NCBI GenBank assembly: GCA_902774365.1
Contig: CACYHX010000015.1
Coordinates: 1 to 51,356, forward strand
Source of the DNA: an uncultured Bacteroidia bacterium
GTDB taxonomy: Bacteria > Bacteroidota > Bacteroidia > Bacteroidales > F082
Direction: 5' to 3'
Length of the DNA: 51,356 bases
The notes below the pieces were generated by a model. It did not search any database, was not told where the DNA came from, and saw only the letters and a program-made list of their open reading frames with translations. Shown in pieces: positions 8,367 through 15,670 of the stretch (the stretch's first letter is position 1; every line of letters begins with the position of its first letter). A program made the translations under genes and the position numbers.

Positions 8367-8375
8367 TCGGAGTAC

Positions 8376-8432
8376 TCAATCCATATCCCCCAAAACCATC
8401 TCATGATAATCGCGGATGGAGTCCTTGTTCAT
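8376..8432 (-). CDS. Possible 18-residue coupled ORF
   Basis: An 18-codon frame, MNKDSIRDYHEMVLGDMD then TGA, starts in an ATGA overlap with the stop of the membrane protein at 8432-8740. It fills the gap before the convergent murB end. The composition is acidic and reads like real protein, and ATGA coupling is the way neighbouring genes here are joined. It may instead be the frayed end of a longer lost gene. No homology is claimed. Confidence 0.25.
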   Translation of the reverse strand: MNKDSIRDYHEMVLGDMD

Positions 8433-8740
8433 CACAACATATCAACAATCGCTATGATTCCTGTAACTCCAAAAGGTATTAAGAAAAACTGGAGAGCGTA
8501 ACTGAATGAATTCCAGACCCGATTGTCAAACAATTCGAGATTCGATTTCACCCAAAACCAACGCGGCGGCACTTCCTGACCCCATGCTGACCAACCTACA
8601 ATGAGGCCAAGCACCGCCAAAATTGCTCCGACAATGAATTCATATCCTTCAAACCCATCGCCGAAAAGCACCAATGCCCCAAGGACGGTAATTATGGGTG
8701 AAATCTTCTGAAAAATCCACAATAAGGCTGTTACAAACAT
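8432..8740 (-). CDS. Small membrane protein, three predicted helices
   Basis: This 102-residue protein has hydrophobic segments at about 10-28, 34-52 and 82-100, with a soluble loop containing WGQEVPPRWFWVKSNLELF between the second and third. I do not recognise the family. It follows the ion-channel gene by 18 bases on the same strand, so it may be an accessory or modulating subunit, but that rests on position only. Its DNA, like that of the channel gene, is clearly richer in A and T than the genes on either side of the region, which hints at separate acquisition. Confidence 0.6.
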   Translation of the reverse strand: MFVTALLWIFQKISPIITVLGALVLFGDGFEGYEFIVGAILAVLGLIVGWSAWGQEVPPRWFWVKSNLELFDNRVWNSFSYALQFFLIPFGVTGIIAIVDML

Positions 8741-8758
8741 TTATCTATCGTTTTTTTA

Positions 8759-10459
8759 TTATTCACAATAATCAGAATAACCCATTCCTTTCTTTTTCAA
8801 CTCATCTGAGTATGGATTGATCCCACCTAACAGATATGTTGCAAAGGCATCGGAAAGGGTTTTTGCTATTTGTATTCTTCGCATATCCCAACAAGTAGCC
8901 TTCCATGCAATGCGAATCATTACAGCGTTCACCTTTTCGGGATATTCAAGATGTCGGACAAACAATTTAGGATTTGCACTATCATGATACCTTTGGCAAT
9001 CAGATATATATCCAAATTCTTTCTCTAACCGACTCGACAAATCCCTATACAACAAATCAAAGGTTTCAATATCATGAATGGTAAGGTTTTCGCCATTATA
9101 AGTTTCATCTCCTTTTTCCCCTCCATAGGTAAAATGGAATTGTGTCGGATACTCTGGCTCATTCGCACCACTTGCTGCCAACAAGGTGATAATCCAACTG
9201 CCGTCAACAGTTGCAAAGCGATTCAAATCTTCCATATATTCCTTTAAAAACGGAGGCTCCTTTGCCTTATCTATTAAATAAAATGATTTATACGGTCTTG
9301 TTTCTCCTATCTCCCTGCTGACATAGTTAAAGCCTCCAATCTTAGCGAGATAATAAGAAAAATATCCCATAATGGGATCCACCAGGGAAGAAGGAGAGAC
9401 TATAGTGACTGTTGAGCCTCTGTCAATGCAAATACCATATGGGCGGTTGAGCTGATAGTGTTCGATTACGAGTCTGTCTTCTGGATGCTGGTCGGCTGGT
9501 TGTGTGGCAGCCAAATTCACAAGCCGGAAATCTTCCGCATTGGCCAATGCATCGAATATGTCATTTTCACTCATTTTCAATCGAGACTGCACATCGGCAA
9601 TAGAAACAAACGCTGGCACGATTTGAAATCCAGTAAGTCTGTCAAGCTTACGCTCAAATGCCAAATGCATTTTTTCCACATTCTTTTTGATTTCCTCTGT
9701 TTTTCTTCTTTCATCCATCACTTCGATGAACCCAGAACTAATTAAACCAGCTGGGACAGCAAATATGGCAATGCCAAGCACTCCCACGATTATTGCGATT
9801 AAGTTTCCCCAAAATGTGACCATCGGGAAATCTGCAATCTTTCCCGGGTCGCCGAGGTATTTGGCGAATGCCCAGACCATGGTTTTCCAACCATTTTCAC
9901 ACAATTCCGGTTGCGCAGCATGTTCGGCAAAATACAACAAGAACGACAAAATAACCGTCAAGATAGACAAGAAAGCCAAGCTGACCGTAAGTTCCTGCTT
10001 TTTTGACGAAATCGCATCGCCCAAAATGCGGAACGACTTCATATAGCGAAAAATGCGCAATAGGCGGAAAACCCTCAAGATCTTCAGCGCGGCATACGGC
10101 ATCGGCATGAAGAAGTGTAAATAAAAAGAATACGTTGATAGTATATCAATTAACCCGTAAAATGTGAAGCAATAACGCAACCTTCCTTTAAAACCTTTGA
10201 ATCTTGCATCTTGAAGGTCGGCAGTCCAAATTCTTAAAGTGACTTCTATGGTAAAGAAAATGGTGGTAAACCAATCTATAAATTTCAGGATATGTCCATA
10301 TTTCTCAACGATATTTTCATAGGTAGACAGAAACACCTCTATGGTGCTGATAACAATCAGCCCAATGATTATATAATCGACCACGTTTTGCCACTGCCTG
10401 GTGCGGAGGTTGTCGTCAAACACCCGTGCGAGTTCTTTTTTAATTCGTTGAAAATCCAT
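8759..10459 (-). CDS. Voltage-sensor ion channel with atypical pore and large cytosolic domain
   Basis: The 566-residue protein has the six-helix layout of the Ion_trans family: S1 about 27-48, S2 59-80, S3 96-117, S4 122-146 with Arg every third position (ALKILRVFRLLRIFRYMKSF), S5 157-180, and S6 about 218-245 ending in the family-typical FAVPAGLISSGF. Between S5 and S6, where potassium channels have TVGYGD, this one reads WAFAKYLGDPGKIADFP, so the standard K+ filter is absent. Residues 250-566 form a coiled-coil linker (EEIKKNVEKMHLAFERKLDR) and an unrecognised soluble domain. Ion selectivity cannot be predicted. The gene is AT-rich. A relic of a second copy of its 5' end lies at 11616-11678. 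Confidence 0.85.
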   Translation of the reverse strand: MDFQRIKKELARVFDDNLRTRQWQNVVDYIIIGLIVISTIEVFLSTYENIVEKYGHILKFIDWFTTIFFTIEVTLRIWTADLQDARFKGFKGRLRYCFTFYGLIDILSTYSFYLHFFMPMPYAALKILRVFRLLRIFRYMKSFRILGDAISSKKQELTVSLAFLSILTVILSFLLYFAEHAAQPELCENGWKTMVWAFAKYLGDPGKIADFPMVTFWGNLIAIIVGVLGIAIFAVPAGLISSGFIEVMDERRKTEEIKKNVEKMHLAFERKLDRLTGFQIVPAFVSIADVQSRLKMSENDIFDALANAEDFRLVNLAATQPADQHPEDRLVIEHYQLNRPYGICIDRGSTVTIVSPSSLVDPIMGYFSYYLAKIGGFNYVSREIGETRPYKSFYLIDKAKEPPFLKEYMEDLNRFATVDGSWIITLLAASGANEPEYPTQFHFTYGGEKGDETYNGENLTIHDIETFDLLYRDLSSRLEKEFGYISDCQRYHDSANPKLFVRHLEYPEKVNAVMIRIAWKATCWDMRRIQIAKTLSDAFATYLLGGINPYSDELKKKGMGYSDYCE

Positions 10460-10521
10460 AGCGAAAAATTGATTATTTATATTTTAGCCTCTGTTATAAG
10501 GATTATTCTTGATGACAAGGA

Positions 10522-11145
10522 TTAAACCATTTGATTACAAGCCATCAACTCTTGTATTACAGCTATTAAAGCCTGTACTGTTGTTTCGGTAGACATAGAT
10601 GGCTGCTTGTTTTTGCCCACGACCTGGCAAGGCAGATAAGGGACATGGATGAATCCTGCTTGCATGTTTGGATATTTGCTATATACCAAATGCATGGCAG
10701 TATAAAAAACGCTATTGCACACGTAAAGTCCTGCACTATTGGAGATGGCCGCGGGAATACCTTCATTTTGAATAGCTTCCACCAGCCGTTTCAGCGGCAA
10801 GTTGCTGAAGTAAGCATTCGGGGCATCTGCTCGCAATTGACACTCCTGAGGCTGACAGCCATCATTATCGGGCTTTTTACTGTCAACCATGTTGATGGCA
10901 ACACGCTCCACCTCGACTGCACAGCGTCCTCCAGCTTGCCCGATGCTCAGCACCACATCGGGACGATAATCGTCAACGGCCTGCTCCAGCATCGTCACTG
11001 CTTTTTGAAACGAGACAGGCAGACATATTTTCAAAACCTCAACATCTTCCCTGAGTTCAGGAAACGCTTTCACTGTTTCCCATGAAGAATTCACTTTTTC
11101 TTGACCAAAAGGCTCAAAACCGGTAAGTAATACTTTCATCATCAC
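10522..11145 (-). CDS. pcp: Pyroglutamyl-peptidase I (cysteine peptidase C15)
   Basis: The enzyme removes N-terminal pyroglutamate from peptides in the cytosol. The 207-residue length is normal for the family. The opening VLLTGFEPFGQEKVNSSWE is diagnostic, and the catalytic triad is visible as Glu about 78-80 (EVERVAIN), Cys143 (GLYVCNSVFY) and His167 (GFIHVPYLP). Three ATGs are in a row; either the first at 11145 or the third, giving MKVLLTGF, may be used. It sits between the small-protein cassette and the channel gene on the same strand but has its own 63-base and 91-base gaps, so membership in that cassette is doubtful. Confidence 0.95.
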   Translation of the reverse strand: MMMKVLLTGFEPFGQEKVNSSWETVKAFPELREDVEVLKICLPVSFQKAVTMLEQAVDDYRPDVVLSIGQAGGRCAVEVERVAINMVDSKKPDNDGCQPQECQLRADAPNAYFSNLPLKRLVEAIQNEGIPAAISNSAGLYVCNSVFYTAMHLVYSKYPNMQAGFIHVPYLPCQVVGKNKQPSMSTETTVQALIAVIQELMACNQMV

Positions 11146-11236
11146 TTTTTTGTATTCTTACTTGCAAGAATTCCGACATGTTTGTTTACAAAAGAGGGCA
11201 GGCGCTACGCCCACCCTCCTCACAGAAAAAAATGGG

Positions 11237-11539
11237 TTATTTTCCCGCAGCGCTCAAGGTAATGCTATTGTCGGCGAGGGCTGAGTCGTCCTTTGTGGCG
11301 ACCTGCACCTTAATGCCGAACACCTCCTTGATCTTGTCCTCGAAGTTGCCGACCTTCATGTTGCCGACCACTTTCACCTCGCCGCCTTTGGCGCCTTCGG
11401 CTCGGATGGATGCCAAAGTAGCGTTGTCGTCAGCGAAGCCGGGACCTTTGTAAACTCTCAAAGTTGCACCGAAAGCCTCCTTGAACTGGGCTTTCAACGT
11501 CTTGACCTTCATGCGGCCATCAATATTGAAATCTGCCAT
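11237..11539 (-). CDS. Small two-repeat alpha/beta protein, paralog 1
   Basis: The 100-residue soluble protein is built of two similar halves. Residues 8-46 contain GRMKVKTLKAQFKEAFGATL then FADDNATLASI; residues 59-97 contain GNMKVGNFEDKIKEVFGIKV then LADNSITLSAA. Each half predicts helix-strand-strand. It is a conserved hypothetical family in Bacteroidota with no function known to me. Paralogs in this window are at 13460-13771 (close) and 15671-16039 (distant). It ends the leftward small-gene series and follows the channel-gene relic by 76 bases. Confidence 0.75.
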   Translation of the reverse strand: MADFNIDGRMKVKTLKAQFKEAFGATLRVYKGPGFADDNATLASIRAEGAKGGEVKVVGNMKVGNFEDKIKEVFGIKVQVATKDDSALADNSITLSAAGK

Positions 11540-11615
11540 GATAAATAAATTGTTTAATGTTTGCCTACTCTTTACAGGATTTTCGGCGATGCTCCTATAA
11601 AATTAGAAAATTGTG

Positions 11616-11678
11616 CTACTGCTTCGTGCGCAGGTTGTCGTCGAACACCAGCGCCAGTTGCTGCTTCAGACTCTGCAT
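11616..11678 (-). pseudogene. 5' relic of an ion-channel gene (20 codons)
   Basis: Reading leftwards from the ATG at 11678 gives MQSLKQQLALVFDDNLRTKQ and then TAG. The N-terminus of the intact channel encoded at 8759-10459 reads MDFQRIKKELARVFDDNLRTRQ. The identity over VFDDNLRT and the same start position show that this is the beginning of a second channel gene whose remainder is missing. The sequence between the TAG and the next gene (11540-11615) no longer resembles the channel. The ATG follows the coiled-coil gene's stop by 4 bases, so the lost channel was once in the same transcription unit. Confidence 0.7.
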
Positions 11679-11682
11679 AGCT

Positions 11683-11943
11683 CTATTTGCGCTTAGCTGC
11701 CGCGCGCTCGCGAGCCAAGCTGTCTTTGGCTCTTTCTATCTCGCGCTTAAGGCTTTCAATGCGACGGTCATGAGAAGCAGCACGGTCAATTTTCGACTTG
11801 CGATAGCTGGCCTTGCTGCTTGGCGATGTAGCTCTTTTTATGAGGTCGGCATAATATGCGTTGTCTTTTTTCTTTGCCTCGCGCTCTTTAGCTACATCGG
11901 CCCGCAGGTCGATGAGACGTTTACGGTAGTATTCTACGCTCAT
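11683..11943 (-). CDS. Small charged coiled-coil protein
   Basis: This 86-residue protein is very rich in Lys, Arg, Glu and Ala and reads as two long helices: YYRKRLIDLRADVAKEREAK near the N-terminus and DRRIESLKREIERAKDSLAR near the C-terminus, split by a short Ser/Pro turn (TSPSSKASY). A helical hairpin or coiled-coil dimer is likely. No family is recognised. It starts 4 bases after the stop of the 67-residue protein at 11948-12151, and the channel relic begins 4 bases after its own stop, so these were translationally coupled. Confidence 0.7.
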   Translation of the reverse strand: MSVEYYRKRLIDLRADVAKEREAKKKDNAYYADLIKRATSPSSKASYRKSKIDRAASHDRRIESLKREIERAKDSLARERAAAKRK

Positions 11944-11947
11944 GGCG

Positions 11948-12151
11948 TTATTCTTTTGAGTTTAAGAAATCGATGAGCTTGCTGCCGAATTGGCGGGTGT
12001 TCCATTCGGGATCGTACTCGAAGCCCTCTTTCTCGGCTATTTCGCGCAGAGCACCTTTCACGTTGTCGTAAACACGGTAAACTTCGATACTACCGCTTTC
12101 GAGTACACCAAGCATGTACTCGCCACTGATTGCTGATTTTTTGTAAGCCAT
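11948..12151 (-). CDS. Small conserved protein, copy 1 of a duplicate pair
   Basis: The 67-residue protein begins MAYKKSAISGEYMLGVLESG and continues SIEVYRVYDNVKGALREIAE. The first 45 residues are identical to those of the 66-residue protein at 13207-13407; the C-terminal third has diverged (EYDPEWNTRQFGSKL against EVNPEWNTRQLGAKL). I know of no function for it. It may be an adaptor for the neighbouring membrane proteins, but that is inference from context. It lies 36 bases downstream of the OmpA-domain gene and 4 bases upstream of the coiled-coil gene. Confidence 0.75.
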   Translation of the reverse strand: MAYKKSAISGEYMLGVLESGSIEVYRVYDNVKGALREIAEKEGFEYDPEWNTRQFGSKLIDFLNSKE

Positions 12152-12187
12152 ATTTTTAATTTTTAAAAAGTTAATAATAAAGTTTGT

Positions 12188-13132
12188 TTATTCGATTACA
12201 ATAATCTCCGTCCTACGATTTACCTCACGGTTGTTGGGGTCAAGAGGTTCAGAGCTGCCCTTGCCTTCGTATTCCAAACGGTCGGCGGCAATGCCTTTCG
12301 AAATCAGGAAATCGACAACGGCCTTGGCCCTGTTTTCCGATAGCTTTTGGTTAAAGGCAGCATCGCCTTCATCGGAGGTGTGACCTTCAATCTTCAAACG
12401 AAGTTGAGGCTGCTTGTTAAGGATCTTGACAAGGTCGTGAAGCACAAACTTGGCATCGTCATTCAAGTCAGCCTTGCCAGCTTCAAACTTGGCAGCATTG
12501 AAGTTCTTTTCGATTTCCTCAATCTGCTCCAAATAGACCGTCACGGTATCATGGACAACCACCGTTTCCGTCACCACTTTTTCGACCACTTTAGGCTCCT
12601 TGTTGCAACTGCGCATCAGCAGAAAGGCCAAGACAATGATGATTGCGGCAGCAATTAGTAGCCAGAGCCACCAGTTGGGCTTTTTCGCCACTGGAACAGG
12701 AGGAACGTATCCGTTGAGATATTCTAAGACGAAACCACCTTTCTCGAAAGGCTTGCTCGGCTCAAACTCTGCCACCTCAATGTCGTATTGCTTGGCCCAA
12801 TTGACCAAAGCCTCAAAGTCTTCTTTCGACCAGCCTTTGCGTATTGAAACTTTGGTTCCATCCTGTAGTTTCATGACATCTTCAGGTTTGCTCAAGAAAT
12901 TCTCTTCATAAACACTTGCATCACCATATTTTGACAAGATGAGATCCTTTTCTTTGTCACTCACGAACATCATGCTGTCCTTGCCCTTGATTTTCCAGTT
13001 GTTCAGCCGGTCGGGAAAGGCTTTTCTCAAGTCTTCCAATGTGGCATGAGGATACATCACCAAATAGGCGTTGACGATGCCCAATGCAGTACGATTTTGA
13101 GCTTTACCGTAAACTCTTACTTTGCTTGCCAT
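12188..13132 (-). CDS. Transmembrane protein with periplasmic OmpA-family domain
   Basis: The 314-residue protein has an N-terminal cytosolic region (1-150, with VRVYGKAQNRTALGIVNAYL and WSKEDFEALVNWAKQY), a single membrane helix (154-173, WWLWLLIAAAIIIVLAFLLM), a Val/Thr-rich periplasmic stalk (VVEKVVTETVVVHDTVTVYL), and a C-terminal OmpA/MotB-like peptidoglycan-binding domain (about 211-314, with IEGHTSDEGDAAFNQKLSEN and NREVNRRTEIIV). It therefore spans the inner membrane with N-in topology and grips the cell wall. There is no signal peptide. It stands in the middle of the cassette, between the two copies of the 66/67-residue protein gene, and may relay wall state to the cytosolic small proteins. 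Confidence 0.85.
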   Translation of the reverse strand: MASKVRVYGKAQNRTALGIVNAYLVMYPHATLEDLRKAFPDRLNNWKIKGKDSMMFVSDKEKDLILSKYGDASVYEENFLSKPEDVMKLQDGTKVSIRKGWSKEDFEALVNWAKQYDIEVAEFEPSKPFEKGGFVLEYLNGYVPPVPVAKKPNWWLWLLIAAAIIIVLAFLLMRSCNKEPKVVEKVVTETVVVHDTVTVYLEQIEEIEKNFNAAKFEAGKADLNDDAKFVLHDLVKILNKQPQLRLKIEGHTSDEGDAAFNQKLSENRAKAVVDFLISKGIAADRLEYEGKGSSEPLDPNNREVNRRTEIIVIE

Positions 13133-13206
13133 AACTAATTGTTTTTATTAATTCGTATTTGACCACTCTTTATAGTAGTCAGTCAACTTTAATTTCCGTT
13201 GTCTTG

Positions 13207-13407
13207 CTATTTGTTGTTGATGAAATCAATAAGTTTTGCTCCGAGTTGTCTTGTATTCCATTCGGGATTAACCTCAAAGCCCTCTTTCTCGGCTATTTCG
13301 CGCAGAGCACCTTTAACATTGTCGTAAACACGGTAAACTTCGATACTACCGCTTTCGAGTACACCAAGCATGTACTCACCACTGATTGCTGATTTTTTGT
13401 ATGCCAT
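13207..13407 (-). CDS. Small conserved protein, copy 2 of a duplicate pair
   Basis: The 66-residue protein is the near twin of the one at 11948-12151. The DNA of the first 40 or so codons differs at only about four positions, so the duplication or a gene conversion is recent. The C-terminal residues have diverged more than the DNA upstream. It lies 74 bases before the OmpA-domain gene and 52 bases after the two-repeat protein at 13460-13771 in the direction of transcription. Function unknown. Confidence 0.75.
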   Translation of the reverse strand: MAYKKSAISGEYMLGVLESGSIEVYRVYDNVKGALREIAEKEGFEVNPEWNTRQLGAKLIDFINNK

Positions 13408-13459
13408 AATGTTTAATTTTAAATGATTATTTGAAAAGTCTTTTTATTATATTTTTTAA

Positions 13460-13771
13460 TTACTTGCCAGCAGCCACGAGGGTGACGCTATTGTCGGCCA
13501 GTTTGCTATTGTCCTTGTTGGCAACCTGCACGCCGATGCCGTACATATCCTTGATTTTGTCCTCGAAGTTGCCCACGCGGAGGTTTCCGCCCACGGTCAG
13601 CTCACCGCCCTTGGCGCCTTCGGCGCGGATGGAAGCCAGAGTGGCGTTGTCGTCGGCAAACTGTTTGCAAGCGGGAGTGGTGTACACACGCAGCGTGGCG
13701 CCGAAGCATTTGTTGAAGTTCTCTTTCAGGCTCTTGACCTTCATGCGGCCATCTAATTTAAACTCTGCCAT
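13460..13771 (-). CDS. Small two-repeat alpha/beta protein, paralog 2
   Basis: The 103-residue protein is closely related to the one at 11237-11539: DGRMKVKSLKENFNKCFGAT and FADDNATLASIRAEGAKGGE, then NLRVGNFEDKIKDMYGIGVQ and LADNSVTLVAAGK. The same internal duplication is visible. An insert (TTPACKQ) lengthens the first loop and adds two cysteines to the protein. It is followed 52 bases later by a copy of the MAYKK-type small protein, so the two families travel together. Function unknown. Confidence 0.75.
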   Translation of the reverse strand: MAEFKLDGRMKVKSLKENFNKCFGATLRVYTTPACKQFADDNATLASIRAEGAKGGELTVGGNLRVGNFEDKIKDMYGIGVQVANKDNSKLADNSVTLVAAGK

Positions 13772-13915
13772 AATTGTTTGATTTTAAATGGTTGATAAAA
13801 AGAGTGAATTGTTATTCGAAAAGGATTTTTTTGTTTTGCTTGATGGCGGTGGCTTCAATCGCATTTCTGTTTTCTTTGTCTATACAAAAACCTTCAGAAG
13901 TTGGATCGCCTCAAA

Positions 13916-14713
13916 TTATTGGTTAATTGAAATAATCATATACTTAAACAAACCATTTTTGCCGTTGTCTGTGGGCACTTGACAATAGTCGCGCCACTGG
14001 TAACTATAGGCTTCTTGTAGTTGAAGCCGTCTGGCTCGTGGTGAGTTTACAACAGCGCTAGTGTATTTATCAGTCTTTCTGTCTTTCCCCCAATCCATAT
14101 TTGTTGAATACAATTGACCTTTACCGGTACATGTGTCGCCACCGATGCAAAACTGCTTATATATAACATCTTCCTTGCAGTTTTCGTGACCTATTTTCCA
14201 ATAATCATCTTCATTGGTAAGAATTATGGCAAATCCCTTGTTGCACCGTTTTAACTTGGGGAAATCGATTGAAACCTGCGGGGCATACTCCTTGGCAATT
14301 GCCTTTTCCAAAACTTCTTTGGAGGGATGTACTAAAAGTTCAAGACGGTTTACATCCCAGAGGAAATCATATCGTCCCAGATCGGCAGCACCATGATTGA
14401 ACAACAGGATATCGTTGCCTTGTGTCATCGCAGCAGTTTTGTATTTCAACTCTATGGCGATGACATACCCATCTCGTTCAAGCGTAATGTCGGTGTATAT
14501 CTTTTGCTTTGATTTTTTGTCGTTTTCCTTCTTGTCTATCACTACAGTCAAGTCTTCTAACTTGACGATGCAGTCATAGTCCTCTTGAAGTCTCCATGCA
14601 AGGTCGAACTGGAATTGGGCCTCGCTTTGGAAAACTTTTGGCTTACACCCGAACTCCTCAAGCAACAAGGACAAACTATCGCTATCAAGTGTTTCTAATG
14701 GTTTTGCACCCAT
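13916..14713 (-). CDS. Hypothetical protein with PD-(D/E)XK nuclease-like core
   Basis: The 265-residue protein has a pattern suggesting the PD-(D/E)XK fold: an early helix with SEAQFQFDLAWRLQEDYDC, then IYTDITLERDGYVIAIELKY, where the Asp and the ELK match the D...ExK metal site, and later VNRLELLVHPSKEVLEKAIA. The fold serves in restriction enzymes, repair nucleases and non-catalytic relatives. The C-terminal half (CKEDVIYKQFCIGGDTCTGK) is Cys-rich but matches nothing I know. I start it at the ATG at 14713 (MGAKPLETLDSD); the frame upstream overlaps the preceding gene's end. It follows the FGE-like gene by 19 bases, AT-rich like its neighbours. Confidence 0.6.
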   Translation of the reverse strand: MGAKPLETLDSDSLSLLLEEFGCKPKVFQSEAQFQFDLAWRLQEDYDCIVKLEDLTVVIDKKENDKKSKQKIYTDITLERDGYVIAIELKYKTAAMTQGNDILLFNHGAADLGRYDFLWDVNRLELLVHPSKEVLEKAIAKEYAPQVSIDFPKLKRCNKGFAIILTNEDDYWKIGHENCKEDVIYKQFCIGGDTCTGKGQLYSTNMDWGKDRKTDKYTSAVVNSPRARRLQLQEAYSYQWRDYCQVPTDNGKNGLFKYMIISINQ

Positions 14714-14732
14714 ATTGAGAGAAATTGTGTTG

Positions 14733-15653
14733 TTAGTTGACAATATGTGCCAGCCGAAAACCAGTCCAATAGTTGCCAGATTTCGATACAAATCGGTAGC
14801 CGATAGGATTAGTAGTCCTTCCCTTTGCTACATGCCCTTCTCCTGTTTTTTCTATATAATCTTCTCCGCTGATGGCCTTTTGGGAGTATGTGTCTTCACA
14901 TATTTCCAACACATTTCCCGACATATCATATAGACCTAACTCATTGCTTTTCTTTTTGCCGACGGGATGTAGTTCGTTATCAAACCATGAATACTTTTCC
15001 CCGTCACTCTGATCAGCGAAACCGGCGTATTCGCCTTGGTCTTTGTCTTTGCTTGCTCCCATGGCCGCCCATTCCCATTCGGCCTCGGATGGCAGACGGT
15101 ATTTCTTCCCGGTAAGGCTGTTCAATTTTTTCAAGAATTTCATAATGTCGTCGTAGCTGACATTCGTGACCGGCAAGTTGTCTCCTCTTTGGGATGACGG
15201 ATTGAAGCCTTCTCCCATGACGGCTTTCCACTGCTTTTGGGTGACGACATATTTGCATATCATGTATTCTTTTGTTATGGTCTTGGTGACTGGAAAATCT
15301 TTCCATTTCTCTGTTTTTTTTCTTCTTTTGTCTCCGTTAGGATAATCCAGTACATATAGATATTGTTTAATTCTAAATTGTCCAGCACACACCTTCACCA
15401 TGTCTTTGGCGAAGGGGTCTTTGAATGTGTCGTTTTTTGAGAAGAGTCCCTTGAGTGAGAACTTTTTGCTGTCATTTGATTTTGATTCCGATATTTTTGC
15501 TGTAGGCTTAGCTGTTGTTGTTTTCTTCGCCGCAGGTTTCGTCGTCGTAGTCTTCTTCTCGACTGGCTTTGCAGCAGTGGTTTTCTTTGTCGCAGGTTTG
15601 TCGGCTGCTGCTGTATTCTTGGCTGGAGCAGCCTTTTTGGTTGTTGTTGCCAT
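14733..15653 (-). CDS. FGE/SUMF1-like (C-type-lectin fold) protein with H1-like basic tail
   Basis: The 306-residue protein has two parts. Residues 1-65 are almost only Lys, Ala, Thr and Pro (KKTTTTKPAAKKTTTAKP), like histone H1 tails or bacterial nucleoid proteins. Residues about 83-306 form a formylglycine-generating-enzyme sulfatase domain: EYMICKYVVTQKQWKAVMGE, NLPVTNVSYDDIMKFLKKLN, YRLPSEAEWEWAAMGAS, GLYDMSGNVLEICEDTY and YWTGFRLAHIVN. Active FGEs carry a C-terminal cysteine pair; none is present after the CED segment, so it is probably a binding rather than an oxidising member. No signal peptide, so cytosolic. It lies 17 bases after the paralog-3 gene. Confidence 0.8.
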   Translation of the reverse strand: MATTTKKAAPAKNTAAADKPATKKTTAAKPVEKKTTTTKPAAKKTTTAKPTAKISESKSNDSKKFSLKGLFSKNDTFKDPFAKDMVKVCAGQFRIKQYLYVLDYPNGDKRRKKTEKWKDFPVTKTITKEYMICKYVVTQKQWKAVMGEGFNPSSQRGDNLPVTNVSYDDIMKFLKKLNSLTGKKYRLPSEAEWEWAAMGASKDKDQGEYAGFADQSDGEKYSWFDNELHPVGKKKSNELGLYDMSGNVLEICEDTYSQKAISGEDYIEKTGEGHVAKGRTTNPIGYRFVSKSGNYWTGFRLAHIVN

Positions 15654-15670
15654 AACTTTATTGTTTTAAA

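Noticed and set aside
13788-13982. A 64-codon rightward frame in the gap upstream of the 103-residue gene
   Set aside because: It overlaps the 3' end of the nuclease-like gene on the other strand and is low-complexity; no promoter or homology.
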